Of a DNA stretch of 64,000 nucleotides, positions 1 to 7,920 are shown piece by piece; the stretch's first letter is position 1; each line of letters begins with the position of its first letter. The notes beneath the pieces are model-generated. The model was not told the origin of the DNA and made no database searches. It was given only the letters and a program-made list of their open reading frames with translations. The stretch is from Faecalibacterium prausnitzii (GTDB lineage: Bacteria > Bacillota > Clostridia > Oscillospirales > Ruminococcaceae): positions 21,675 to 85,674 of the forward strand of contig NZ_PXUP01000015.1 of the NCBI RefSeq assembly GCF_003324185.1, written 5' to 3'. Position numbers and translations under genes: made by a program.

Positions 1-1
1 G

Positions 2-844
2 CTGGTGGAGATGGGCATCGTGGACGGCTGGGACGATCCCCGTATGCCTACTCTGTGCGGTCTGCGCCGCCGCGGCTACACCCCCACCTCCATCTTCACC
101 TTCGTGCGGGAGGCCGGCATCTCCAAGTCTGACAACCTGATCGATATGCGTCAGCTGGAAGCCTGCATCCGCAGCGAGCTGGACCTGACCGCACAGCGCC
201 GCATTGCCGTGCTGGAGCCGGTCAAGCTGGTGGTGGACAACTACCCCGCCGACAAGACCGAGTACTTTGACGTAGCCAACAACCCCAACCGCGAAGCCAA
301 CGATACCACCACCCGCAAGGTAGCCTTTACCCGCGAGCTGTGGATCGACGCCGAGGACTTTGCTGAGGTGCCGCCTCCCAAGTTCAAGCGCCTGACCGTG
401 GACGGCGAGGTGCGCCTAATGGGTGCTTATATCGTCAAGTGCACCGGCGTGGACAAGAACGCCGACGGCAGCATCGCCGCCATCCACTGCACCGCCGACC
501 TGGAGACCGGCAACGGCAACCCCGCCGACGGCCGCAAGGTCAAGGGCACCATCCACTGGGTAAGCGCCGCACACTGCGTGGACGCCGAGGTGCGCCTGTA
601 CGACAAGCTGTTCACCGAAGCCAACATGAACGCCATCCCCGAAGGCAGCGATTACAAGGACTACCTGAACCCGGAAAGCGTCACCGTGCGCACCGGCTGC
701 AAGCTGGAGGAGAGCCTGAAGGACGCAAAGCCCGGCGAAAAGTTCCAGTTCGTGCGCACCGGCTTCTTTACCCCGGACAGCAAGAACCCCGGCGTGTACA
801 ACCGGGTAGTCACCCTGCGCGACAGCTTCAAGCCCGCAAAATAA
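2..844 (+). CDS. glnS: Glutaminyl-tRNA synthetase, C-terminal part (5' end outside window)
   Basis: Class I aminoacyl-tRNA synthetase that charges tRNA-Gln with glutamine in the cytoplasm. The reading frame is open from the window edge, so only about 280 C-terminal residues are present. Near its start it reads VDGWDDPRMPTLCGLRRRG, the stretch after the catalytic fold that is typical of GlnRS/GluRS-type enzymes. The rest (AVLEPVKLVVDNYP, KFKRLTVDGEVRLMGAYIVKC) matches the beta-barrel anticodon-binding domain of GlnRS. The GTG at 5 is an internal codon, not a start. The TAA stop lies 27 bases before the next gene, so the two may be cotranscribed. GlnRS rather than GluRS is chosen because of the C-terminal barrel domains; gut clostridia often carry GlnRS. 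Confidence 0.93.
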   Translation: MVEMGIVDGWDDPRMPTLCGLRRRGYTPTSIFTFVREAGISKSDNLIDMRQLEACIRSELDLTAQRRIAVLEPVKLVVDNYPADKTEYFDVANNPNREANDTTTRKVAFTRELWIDAEDFAEVPPPKFKRLTVDGEVRLMGAYIVKCTGVDKNADGSIAAIHCTADLETGNGNPADGRKVKGTIHWVSAAHCVDAEVRLYDKLFTEANMNAIPEGSDYKDYLNPESVTVRTGCKLEESLKDAKPGEKFQFVRTGFFTPDSKNPGVYNRVVTLRDSFKPAK

Positions 845-871
845 TCATCCCCAAGGAGAAGATACCATACC

Positions 872-1261
872 ATGACCGCAAAAATGACCCGTAATATCCT
901 GCTCATGCTGGTGGCCACCGTGCTGATGGGCATTGTGCTGAACCTGTATATCCACAACACCGGCACCGTACCCGCCGCCGACAACGCCGCTCCCCTGACC
1001 GATGGCAGCTACACCTCCTCTGCGCAGGGTTGCCTGAGTGAAGTGACCGTCACGGTCACCGTGACCGGCGGCAAGGTGACCGCCGTACAGGTGGACGCCT
1101 CTGCCGAGACCCCGGAGCTGGGCGGCAAAGCTGCCGAGACGCTGGCTGCCCAGCTGACACAGACCGGTTCCACCGCCGGTGTGGACGCCATCACCGGTTC
1201 CACCATGACCAGCGAGGCCATCTTTACCGCCATGGACGCCTGCCTTGCACAGGCGCAGTGA
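872..1261 (+). CDS. Small membrane-anchored FMN-binding domain protein
   Basis: 129-residue protein with an N-terminal hydrophobic segment (about residues 8-26: ILLMLVATVLMGIVLNLYI), suggesting a membrane anchor or signal and an outward-facing domain. The remainder is an RnfG/NqrC-type FMN-binding domain: YTSSAQG start, GGKVTAVQV strand and the D105-A-I-T-G-S-T111 motif, the site where ApbE-type transferases attach FMN covalently to the threonine. Function in extracytosolic electron transfer is inferred from the family. A candidate ribosome site AAGGAG (853-858) precedes the ATG at 872; an in-frame ATG at 884 is the alternative. A strong terminator follows at 1285. Confidence 0.82.
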   Translation: MTAKMTRNILLMLVATVLMGIVLNLYIHNTGTVPAADNAAPLTDGSYTSSAQGCLSEVTVTVTVTGGKVTAVQVDASAETPELGGKAAETLAAQLTQTGSTAGVDAITGSTMTSEAIFTAMDACLAQAQ

Positions 1262-1284
1262 TGCTGTAAACTACAAAAACAAAA

Positions 1285-1315
1285 ACTGCCGCACAATTGT
1301 GCGGCAGTTTTTGCT
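1285..1315. terminator. Bidirectional intrinsic terminator
   Basis: Perfect 10-bp inverted repeat ACTGCCGCAC (1285-1294) / GTGCGGCAGT (1299-1308) with an AATT loop, an A run on the left and a T run on the right. It lies between the convergent FMN-binding gene and the dehydrogenase gene and can serve both. Confidence 0.92.
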
Positions 1316-1317
1316 TT

Positions 1318-2310
1318 TTACAGGGTGCTTTGCAGCCGTGCGCCGCTGGCGTACTGGGTGCGGCGGTCCATCTGGTTATCCAGCGGCTGACCGGCGGCAT
1401 AGCGCTTGAGGTTGTGTGCAAAAATATCCACGATATTGTCCAGCGTCTTGGGCAGGCTGAAGCCGCCGGTAACGTGGGGCGTGATGATCACGTTAGGCTC
1501 CGCCCACAGGGGATGCTCCGGCGGCAGCGGCTCGGGGTCGGTCACGTCCAGCCCTGCACCGGAAAGCCGCCCGCTGTGCACGGCGGCTGCCAGCGCCTCG
1601 CCGTCCACGGCAGTGCCGCGTCCCACATTGAGCAGGATAGCACCGGGCTTGCAGAGCGCCAGCCGCTCTGCGCCGAACAGATGCAGTGTCTCCGGCGTAC
1701 CGGGCAGGCTCAGCGCCACAAGGTCGGCCTGCGGCAGCTCTGCGTCCAATGCGCTCTGCGCCACCACACGGGTGCAGTAGTCCGGGCAGGGGGCGTCCGG
1801 GTGCACGGTGCGGCGCACGCCCACCACCTCAGCACCCAGCGCATACGCCCGCCGGGCAAAGTTCGAGCCGATATCGCCCATGCCCACGCACAGCACCCGG
1901 CTGCCCGCAATGCTGCCCACAGAGTGGCCGGTGGGTGCCCAGCGGTGTTCCCGCTGGTTGTCCCGGTAGGCGGGCAGCTCCTTGAGCAGGCTGAGCCACA
2001 TTGCCAGCATACACTCACTGATGGCAAGCCCATAAGCGCCGGTGGCGTTGGTCACGATGCACTTCTCCGGCAGCACCCCCGGCTCCAGATAGTTATTGGG
2101 GCCCGCTGCGTTGGACTGGAACCACTCCAGATGGTCGTTCTGCCGGATCAGCGGCACCGGCAGATTGCCCAGCACGGCATCTGCCCACAGGGCATCCTCC
2201 ACCGTGGCAGTATCCGGGGTGGTAAAGCGATATGCAAAGCCCTGCACCGCCTCAATGCGGTTCCTCTGCTCTGCGCTGATGGGCAGACAGACAAGGATAT
2301 GTTTGGACAT
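1318..2310 (-). CDS. D-isomer-specific 2-hydroxyacid dehydrogenase family protein
   Basis: NAD(P)-dependent oxidoreductase of the D-2-hydroxyacid dehydrogenase family (D-lactate, phosphoglycerate or hydroxypyruvate type), 330 residues, usual length. Visible motifs are the Rossmann loop VGMGDIGSNFARRA, the LSLPGTPET loop, NVGRGTAVD with the catalytic Arg, DVTDPEPLPPEHPLW with the catalytic Glu, and ITPHVTGG with the catalytic His. The start is the ATG at 2310, with AAAGGAGA about 8 bases upstream on the minus strand. The substrate cannot be set from sequence. It stands alone, convergent with the preceding gene and downstream of the Hpt gene on the same strand. Confidence 0.9.
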   Translation of the reverse strand: MSKHILVCLPISAEQRNRIEAVQGFAYRFTTPDTATVEDALWADAVLGNLPVPLIRQNDHLEWFQSNAAGPNNYLEPGVLPEKCIVTNATGAYGLAISECMLAMWLSLLKELPAYRDNQREHRWAPTGHSVGSIAGSRVLCVGMGDIGSNFARRAYALGAEVVGVRRTVHPDAPCPDYCTRVVAQSALDAELPQADLVALSLPGTPETLHLFGAERLALCKPGAILLNVGRGTAVDGEALAAAVHSGRLSGAGLDVTDPEPLPPEHPLWAEPNVIITPHVTGGFSLPKTLDNIVDIFAHNLKRYAAGQPLDNQMDRRTQYASGARLQSTL

Positions 2311-2412
2311 AACAGGATCTCCTTTCCCCTTTTTTGTCTATCATACCGCAAACTGTGCGGCGGCACAAGGGGGCGGTTCTGTGCTTTCAGACGCATCCCG
2401 TAAAAGAACAAT

Positions 2413-2438
2413 GCCGGGCAGCCCGAAAGCCGCCCGAC
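2413..2438 (-). terminator. Intrinsic terminator of the Hpt gene
   Basis: GC-rich stem of ten pairs, two of them G-U and pairing only in the minus-strand transcript (2413-2422 with 2429-2438), followed on that strand by a short U-rich stretch. Confidence 0.6.
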
Positions 2439-2451
2439 ACCGCATTCTATT

Positions 2452-2799
2452 TTAGTCCAGTGCACGGATGGCGTCCATCGTGCATTGATACTGCTCTTCC
2501 ACCTTTGCAAACTGCTCCTGTGTGCCCTCCAGCTGCCCGGCGCGCAGGGTCTCGGTCAGGGTATAGGCGGGCGCATACAGGTTGGAAAAGCCAAGATTCT
2601 GGCAGACGCCCTTGAGGGTATGCGCCCCACGGAATGCCTCTTTTACGTCTCCCCTGCGCAGCGCTTCCTCCAGGATCTGAAAGCTGTCGTCCTGCAAAAA
2701 CATCCGCACAAATTTGCCGATCATGGCTTCGTTGTGCAGCCGCCCCAGCACCTCCTGATAGTCTGCGCCCATCTTTTTATAGCATTCCTGTATCGTCAT
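2452..2799 (-). CDS. Stand-alone Hpt (histidine phosphotransfer) domain protein
   Basis: 115-residue all-helical protein with the Hpt signature FRGAHTLKGVCQNLGF; His60 is the expected phospho-accepting residue and Lys63 and Gly64 are the usual neighbours. It should relay phosphate between a hybrid kinase and a response regulator, but no kinase or regulator lies nearby. Length is normal for a single-domain Hpt protein. The start at 2799 has only a weak Shine-Dalgarno sequence. It is followed by its own terminator. Confidence 0.85.
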   Translation of the reverse strand: MTIQECYKKMGADYQEVLGRLHNEAMIGKFVRMFLQDDSFQILEEALRRGDVKEAFRGAHTLKGVCQNLGFSNLYAPAYTLTETLRAGQLEGTQEQFAKVEEQYQCTMDAIRALD

Positions 2800-3082
2800 C
2801 GCTTACGCCGTGCCTTTCTTTTCAGCCTCTGTCTAATTTCCCACCGCCACATCTCACTACGCTTCACGGCGATATAGTGCTATGATAGCACCTTTCCGGC
2901 TTGCTTGCAACTAGAGCGCAACAAATTTTGTGTTCTGTCCAGTTTTTGCATCCGCTTTTCGGCAGTTGCACCAAAACCTCACCTTTTTGCAAAAGATGCC
3001 TGTCATCGCCCGCTTCCTCACTGCTGCTCTTATTGGCTGAAAAAGTCGAAAAGCACCGATGTCCCTAACTGCGGATTCTGTA
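2800..3082. other. Intergenic stretch with no recognised gene
   Basis: Between the Hpt gene and the tRNA promoter. Short open frames here lack coding character and ribosome sites; I see no conserved element. Confidence 0.5.
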
Positions 3083-3111
3083 TTGACGAACCGCGCAAAA
3101 AACGATATACT
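3083..3111 (+). promoter_or_regulatory. Sigma-70-type promoter of tRNA-Pro
   Basis: TTGACG (3083-3088), a 17-bp spacer and TATACT (3106-3111), ending 33 bases before the tRNA 5' end. Confidence 0.85.
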
Positions 3112-3144
3112 ATATTCTGGCGGTGCAGCTGTGCCGCCAGATGT

Positions 3145-3217
3145 CGGGGTGTTGCGCAGTTGGTAGCGCGCCTGCTTTGGGAGCAGGAGGCCGCGAGTTC
3201 GAGTCTCGCCACTCCGA
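3145..3217 (+). tRNA. tRNA-Pro (anticodon UGG)
   Basis: 73-nt tRNA with a complete cloverleaf. The acceptor CGGGGTG pairs with CACTCCG with one G-U pair, followed by discriminator A. The D-arm is GCGC..GCGC, the anticodon stem CCTGC/GCAGG holds loop TTTGGGA (anticodon TGG at 3178-3180), and the T-arm contains GTTCGAGTC. CCA is not encoded. A strong promoter and a terminator flank it, so it is a single-gene unit. Confidence 0.95.
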
Positions 3218-3223
3218 TACTGC

Positions 3224-3264
3224 AAACGCACGTTGATTCGGTAAGGATCGGCGTGCGTTTTTGT
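3224..3264 (+). terminator. Intrinsic terminator after tRNA-Pro
   Basis: AAACGCACG (3224-3232) pairs with CGTGCGTTT (3252-3260), followed by a T-rich run. Confidence 0.85.
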
Positions 3265-3446
3265 TTTGCTTGTGAAACTGCCGGTAAAAATCCGACTGTG
3301 CGCAAAAACTGCGCACACTGCAAGACCGTTTTCCAAAAACAGAGCAGCCTTTTTCTATTTCCTCCCCTTTTGCGGGATTGATAAAAGCCCACAAGTGCGG
3401 TATACTGAATAGTACTTTATTCGAGCGAAGTAAGGAGGTGCGGCCC

Positions 3447-4136
3447 ATGGCGATCGGTGTGCCCCGCCCGCTGGCGATAGAAAAACCGCAGGCCGTAGAT
3501 CTTGTACAGGCGGCGCGGTATTTCGGCGCGCACGGCGAACCGGACGCTACCACGCTGGCACTGCTGCAAAAATGCGCCGTGCCGCTGCTGGCGGCGGCGA
3601 TGCCCCGGGCGGTGTGGCTGCTGGCAGACACCCCTGCCCTGACCGAGGCCGGGCTTCTGCCCGGCGAGGATGTGCACAAGCACCTGACCGGCTGCGGGCA
3701 GGCCATTCTGCTGGCGGTGACGCTGGGTCCCGGGGTGGATGCCCAGATCCGCCGGGCGGGCGTGGGCGATATTGCCGCCGGGGTAGCCTCCGATGCCTTG
3801 GGCAGCGCACTGGCTGAGCAGGCCGCCGATGCCGCCGAGGCACAGCTGCGTCAGTGGGCGGCAACAGAGGGAAAGTATCTGACCGGGCGCTTTTCGCCCG
3901 GCTACGGCGATTGGGACATCGCGGTGCAGCCGCTGGTGGCAGCAGCGCTGGACACCGTGCGCAAGGCCGGGCTGTGCGTCACCGACACCAACCTGATGAC
4001 CCCGCGCAAGAGCGTGACTGCCCTGTTGGGGGTCAGCGACCACCCGGTAAAAGGACAACTGGCCGGGTGCGGCCATTGCGTGCTGCGCACCCGCTGCGAA
4101 TACAGAAAGAGGGGAAAGACCTGTGCAAGTGAATGA
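3447..4136 (+). CDS. Stand-alone methionine synthase activation (AdoMet-binding) protein
   Basis: Supplies the reactivation function that in E. coli is the C-terminal domain of MetH, i.e. reductive methylation of inactive cob(II)alamin with S-adenosylmethionine. The 229-residue protein carries LAVTLGPGVDAQIRRAG, DALGSALAEQAAD and GRFSPGYGDWDIAVQ (R-x-S-PGYG, the AdoMet-contact motif), then TDTNLMTPRKSVTALLG and a C-terminal cluster CGHCVLRTRCEY. The ATG at 3447 is chosen over an upstream ATG at 3378 because TAAGGAGGT sits 8 bases before it. The gene overlaps metH by 14 bases, so translation is probably coupled, fitting a two-protein version of cobalamin-dependent methionine synthase. Confidence 0.88.
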   Translation: MAIGVPRPLAIEKPQAVDLVQAARYFGAHGEPDATTLALLQKCAVPLLAAAMPRAVWLLADTPALTEAGLLPGEDVHKHLTGCGQAILLAVTLGPGVDAQIRRAGVGDIAAGVASDALGSALAEQAADAAEAQLRQWAATEGKYLTGRFSPGYGDWDIAVQPLVAAALDTVRKAGLCVTDTNLMTPRKSVTALLGVSDHPVKGQLAGCGHCVLRTRCEYRKRGKTCASE

Positions 4137-6546
4137 ACTTTTCAGACAGAGCAATACCATCCTGCTGGACGGCGGCATGGGCACCATGCTGCAAGCTGCC
4201 GGGCTCAAGCTGGGCGCACGCCCGGAAGAGCTGAACATCACCGACCCGGCGCTCATCGAGGGCATCCATGGGCAGTACGCTGCGGCGGGCAGCCGCATCG
4301 TCAACGCCAACACCTTTGGTGCTTCTGCCCACAAGCTGGCAGGCAGTGCCTACACGCTGGAGCAGGTCATCACCGCAGGCATTGAAAACTGCAAGCGCGC
4401 CTGTGCGCCCTACGGTGCGCTGACCGCGCTGGACGTAGGCCCGCTGGGCGAGCTGCTGGAACCCAGCGGAACGCTGGCCTTTGAGGATGCTGTGGCTGAG
4501 TATGCCCGCATCGTCAAGGCAGGCGAAGCCGCCGGGGCGGACCTGATCTTTTTTGAGACCTACACCGACCTGTACGAGTTGAAGGCCGCCCTGCTGGCTG
4601 CCAAGGAGAACACCCACCTGCCCATTCTGGCCAGCATGAGCTTTGAAGCAGGCGGGCGCACCTTTACCGGCTGCACAGTGGAAAGCTTTGCCGCCACCGC
4701 CCGGGGCTTGGGGGCAGACGCCGTGGGCATCAACTGTTCGCTGGGACCCAAAGAGATCTTTCCTATGGCAAAGCGGCTGGCCGAGGCTGTACCCGGCAAC
4801 TTCCCAGTGTTCGTCAAGCCCAACGCCGGTCTGCCCCGGGCGGACGGCAGCGGCTACGACATCACCCCGCAGCTGTTCGCCTTGCAGATGAAGCCCTACC
4901 GGGAGCTGCACCTGTTTGCCGCCGGCGGCTGCTGCGGCACCACCCCGGAGTTCATCAAGCTGCTCAACGGCACCTTTGCAGGCTGCACCCCGGGGCGTCC
5001 TGCGCACCGGATGCCCTCGGTGCTGTGCACCCCGGTGGACACCGTTACGGTAGACGGCATCACGGTGGTGGGCGAGCGCATCAACCCCACCGGCAAAAAG
5101 CGCTTCCAGCAGGCATTGCGGGAAGGCGACATGAACTATGTGCTGGAACAGGCCGTCAGTCAGGCAGAGGCCGGGGCGCAGATTCTGGACGTGAACGTGG
5201 GCGCACCCGGCGTGGACGAGCCGGTGCTGATGGAGCAGGTGGTCAAGGCTCTGCAAAGCGTGACCAGTCTGCCTTTGCAGCTGGACTCCTCCAACGTGGA
5301 GGCGCTGGCGCGGGGTCTGCGGGTGTACAACGGCAAGCCCATCGTCAACTCCACCAACGGCGAGCCGGAAAAGCTTGCCACCATCCTGCCGCTGTGCAAG
5401 AAGTACGGTGCCGCCATCGTGGGACTTGCCATCGACGAAAAAGGCATCCAGCCCAAAGCCGCAGACCGCGTAGCCATTGCCCGCCGCATCACCGAGGCGG
5501 CGCTGGCAGCGGGCATTCCCCGGGAGGATATCTACATCGACTGCCTTACCCTGACCGCCAGCGCCCAGCAGGAGGATGTGCTGGCCACGGTACAAGCGCT
5601 GGAAGCCTGCAAAAAGGAGCTGGGAGTGCGCACCGTGCTGGGCGTGTCCAACATCAGCTTTGGTCTGCCATGCCGCACCTACCTGAACACCACCTTTTTG
5701 ACCATGGCCATGTACGCCGGGCTGGACCTTGCCATCATGAACCCCTCCAGCGAAGAGATGATGGCGGCGGTGTACGCCTACAACGTGCTGACCAACCGGG
5801 ACAAGCAGAGCACAAAGTACATCGAGCGCTTTGCCGACCGTGTGCCCGCCAGCACCGCACTGGCACAGGCTGCAAAAGCCGCGCCTGCCGCCAGTGCTGC
5901 CGAAGCAGAACTTACCGGTCCCTACGCCGCCCTGATGAAAGCGGTGGAAAAGGGCTTGAAGGGTGACGCCGCCGCCCATACCCGCGCCCTGCTGGCAGAA
6001 AAGCAGCCGCTGGAGGTGGTGGACAAAGCCTTGATCCCCGCTTTGGACATCGTGGGTGCCAAGTACGAAAAAGGCACTCTCTTCCTGCCACAGCTGCTGC
6101 AGGCTGCCAGCGCCGCCCAGAGCGCCTTTGAGGAGATCAAAACTGCCATTGCCCAAAAGGGCGAGGGCAGCGCCAGCAAGGGGCGTATCGTCCTTGCCAC
6201 CGTCAAGGGCGATGTACACGACATCGGCAAAAACATCGTCCGGGTCATTCTGGAAAACTACGGCTTTGAGGTACTGGACCTTGGCCGGGACGTACCGGTG
6301 GAGACGGTGGTGGACACCGTGCGGGAAAAGGACGTGCATCTGGTAGGTCTTTCGGCCCTGATGACCACCACCCTGAAAAGCATGGAGGAGACCATCGCCG
6401 CCCTGCACGCCGCTAAGCTCGACTGCAAGATCATGGTGGGCGGTGCCGTGCTGACCCCGGAATACGCCGAAAAGATCGGCGCGGACTGGTACGCCAAGGA
6501 CGCCAAGCGCAGCGCCGACATCGCCAAGGAGTTCTTTGGAGTGTAA
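4123..6546 (+). CDS. metH: Cobalamin-dependent methionine synthase lacking the activation domain
   Basis: Transfers a methyl group from methyltetrahydrofolate to homocysteine through cobalamin. Of 807 residues, about 1-290 form the homocysteine-binding barrel (LLDGGMGTML near the start; zinc cysteines NCS and GGCCGTTP). About 310-570 form the pterin-binding barrel (VVGERINPTGKKRF, DVNVGAPG, NSTNGEPE). About 600-807 form the cobalamin module with the DVHDIGKNIV motif (D-x-H-x-x-G) that provides the cobalt-ligating His. The E. coli enzyme is about 1,230 residues; the missing AdoMet domain is encoded by the overlapping upstream gene. The start is a GTG at 4123. A strong terminator follows. Confidence 0.95.
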   Translation: MQVNELFRQSNTILLDGGMGTMLQAAGLKLGARPEELNITDPALIEGIHGQYAAAGSRIVNANTFGASAHKLAGSAYTLEQVITAGIENCKRACAPYGALTALDVGPLGELLEPSGTLAFEDAVAEYARIVKAGEAAGADLIFFETYTDLYELKAALLAAKENTHLPILASMSFEAGGRTFTGCTVESFAATARGLGADAVGINCSLGPKEIFPMAKRLAEAVPGNFPVFVKPNAGLPRADGSGYDITPQLFALQMKPYRELHLFAAGGCCGTTPEFIKLLNGTFAGCTPGRPAHRMPSVLCTPVDTVTVDGITVVGERINPTGKKRFQQALREGDMNYVLEQAVSQAEAGAQILDVNVGAPGVDEPVLMEQVVKALQSVTSLPLQLDSSNVEALARGLRVYNGKPIVNSTNGEPEKLATILPLCKKYGAAIVGLAIDEKGIQPKAADRVAIARRITEAALAAGIPREDIYIDCLTLTASAQQEDVLATVQALEACKKELGVRTVLGVSNISFGLPCRTYLNTTFLTMAMYAGLDLAIMNPSSEEMMAAVYAYNVLTNRDKQSTKYIERFADRVPASTALAQAAKAAPAASAAEAELTGPYAALMKAVEKGLKGDAAAHTRALLAEKQPLEVVDKALIPALDIVGAKYEKGTLFLPQLLQAASAAQSAFEEIKTAIAQKGEGSASKGRIVLATVKGDVHDIGKNIVRVILENYGFEVLDLGRDVPVETVVDTVREKDVHLVGLSALMTTTLKSMEETIAALHAAKLDCKIMVGGAVLTPEYAEKIGADWYAKDAKRSADIAKEFFGV

Positions 6547-6566
6547 CGCGGAATATTTCAGATTCA

Positions 6567-6604
6567 GACTGCTGAAAAGTGCGGACTTTTCAGCAGTCTT
6601 TTTT
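6567..6604 (+). terminator. Intrinsic terminator of metH
   Basis: Perfect 14-bp stem (6567-6580 with 6585-6598), loop GCGG, then a run of six T. Confidence 0.95.
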
Positions 6605-6668
6605 CATGGGCAGGGCGTTTATCGCAATTTTCAAAAACAGTGCCTGTCAAAACGGCATATTTGCGATA

Positions 6669-6712
6669 TGCAGTTTGCGGATGTTGCTCGGACATTATAA
6701 ACGCAAACTGCA
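6669..6712. promoter_or_regulatory. 11-bp inverted repeat, possible operator
   Basis: TGCAGTTTGCG (6669-6679) and CGCAAACTGCA (6702-6712) form a perfect inverted repeat spaced by 22 bp; a related GCAAACTG follows at about 6719. It lies upstream of the candidate RNA gene. Role unknown. Confidence 0.35.
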
Positions 6713-6775
6713 ATATTTGCAAACTGTTCAAATTTACCACAAAGAATTGCCACGATTGTCTGGCATAATAAGGGT

Positions 6776-7046
6776 GCACTCAGGGAGAACGGAACGGACA
6801 TCCCCCATAACCTCCGAAAGGTTCTCCCCGCAAAAACCCATGCAGGCACATTTCCCTGCGGGTGCGGCCGCAGCAGCGGCGCACAGCAGGCCCATAAAAA
6901 ACTGTCTCCCGTTTCTATGCGAGGCAATAGCCAGAACGGCGGACAGACTACCAAATCCCTCCTGATCAAGCCGCAATGTTCAGGGGTTCCTATACAGCAG
7001 GCAGTGTCGCTTTCCTCCTCCTTTCCACGACACTGCCTGCTTTTTG
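6776..7046 (+). ncRNA. Candidate structured non-coding RNA of about 270 nt
   Basis: No convincing reading frame, but a promoter-to-terminator unit: an extended -10 box TGGCATAAT (6761-6769) upstream and a perfect terminator (6997-7042) at the end. Inside are paired segments GGGAGAAC (6783-6790) with GTTCTCCC (6821-6828), a GC-rich stretch around 6848-6895, and CTGTC/CCGTT (6902-6913) with AACGG/GACAG (6935-6946). I looked for and did not find the conserved cores of RNase P RNA, SRP RNA or tmRNA; 6S RNA is not excluded, although the two ends do not pair well. Function not assigned. An 80-codon minus-strand frame across it is judged to be noise. Confidence 0.5.
6997..7046 (+). terminator. Intrinsic terminator of the candidate RNA
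   Basis: Perfect 14-bp stem AGCAGGCAGTGTCG (6997-7010) with CGACACTGCCTGCT (7029-7042), followed by five T on the plus strand only. Confidence 0.9.
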
Positions 7047-7123
7047 TTTACGCATTTTCCCCTGAAATGCCAGAAAGCGCAAGGTCGGAGGAACTGCCCT
7101 TGCCCCCGGTCTCCTGCATACAA

Positions 7124-7160
7124 AACCGCCCCGGCTTCCATCACGGAAACCGGGGCGGTT
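7124..7160 (-). terminator. Island boundary hairpin, copy 1
   Basis: AACCGCCCCGG (7124-7134) pairs with CCGGGGCGGTT (7150-7160). Near-identical hairpins recur at 15514, 23505 and 40679. On the minus strand it follows the CRISPR array and a degenerate coding-tail remnant (7203-7226, read as AYQKPPRK), so it probably ends the array transcript. Confidence 0.75.
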
Positions 7161-7218
7161 CGTTTGCTTTATGGGTACTTTTTTCAGGCGCTCACGCAAA
7201 ACCTTGCGAGGGGGCTTT

Positions 7219-7734
7219 TGGTAAGCCCCGCGGATGCAGGGAAAAGGTCCGTAGGAGGAATAGACATCAAGAGGGTCTAGGATCACCCCCGCGGATGCAG
7301 GGAAAAGATAAGGCAGAGCATCTGGTACAGCACCACGTAGGGATCACCCCCGCATATGCGGGGAAAAGCGGTTATCGCCGTAGCCAACCGGATGCAAGCC
7401 GGGATCACCCCCGCGCATGCGGGGAAAAGATTGCCGCGAGTATGTGCCCCATCTGGGTGCGAGGATCACCCCCGCGTATGCGGGGAAAGGGCCACCTGAC
7501 GCTTGCAGTCAGCCATATGCATAGGATCAACCCCGCGTATGCGGGGAAAAGTAGTCCATCATGCCGCGGAAGTTGGCGTTGCAGGGATCACCCCCGCGCA
7601 TGCGGGGAAAAGATTTGTTGTTGCGTATATCCACGCAATAACATAGGATCACCCCCGCGTATGCGGGGAAAATGCCGTTGCCATCATTCGATGATACTCG
7701 TGAATGGGATCACCCCCGCGTATGCGGGGAAAAG
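7219..7734 (-). CRISPR. Type I-E CRISPR array, 9 repeats and 8 spacers
   Basis: Nine 28-nt repeats begin at 7219, 7280, 7341, 7402, 7463, 7524, 7585, 7646 and 7707, with an exact 61-bp period, giving 33-nt spacers. On the plus strand the repeat begins GGATCACCCCCGCG and ends GCGGGGAAAAG. The repeats at 7219 and 7280 carry GGATGCAGGG in place of the usual stem bases, and the one at 7219 is also degenerate at its 5' end, so this is the old (trailer) end. Transcription is therefore inferred on the minus strand, from the cas6e side, which would give the GTGATCC-type 5' handle known for Firmicutes I-E systems. Spacer targets cannot be determined here. Confidence 0.97.
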
Positions 7735-7769
7735 ACTAAAAAGATCCCGTAGCACCGTGTCTCCCGTTG

Positions 7770-7910
7770 CTATTGTACCGCTGTTCCCTTCAGTTTGCAA
7801 TAAACCTGTTGTATCAAATGGCAGTCCGGCAGGGCGCGATGCTCCACTTTTTCTGCCAGCTGAAAATACTGTGCCAGCGCCTGCAGGTCCGGCCGGATCA
7901 TGCCCGGCAT
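7770..7910 (-). CDS. Possible 46-residue protein between cas6e and the CRISPR array
   Basis: Short frame starting MPGMIRPDLQALAQYF, with GAGAGGGACG just before the ATG as a possible ribosome site, beginning 10 bases after the cas6e stop. It occupies the place where cas1-cas2 would normally lie but shows no similarity I can see to either. It could equally be leader DNA of the array with a chance frame. Confidence 0.35.
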   Translation of the reverse strand: MPGMIRPDLQALAQYFQLAEKVEHRALPDCHLIQQVYCKLKGTAVQ

Positions 7911-7920
7911 CTCGTCCCTC

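Noticed and set aside
4033..6408. Long minus-strand frame of 791 codons opposite metH
   Set aside because: Antisense shadow of a GC-rich gene; no family motifs, and metH on the plus strand is unmistakable.
6734..6976. 80-codon minus-strand frame between metH and the array
   Set aside because: No ribosome site, low-complexity Ala run from GC-rich hairpin DNA, and it overlaps the better-supported RNA unit.
6776..7046. RNase P RNA, SRP RNA or tmRNA
   Set aside because: Their conserved cores (for example GAGGAAAGTCC of RNase P) are absent.
7735..7920. Remnant of cas1 or cas2
   Set aside because: No similarity to either protein is visible in any frame of this 186-bp stretch.
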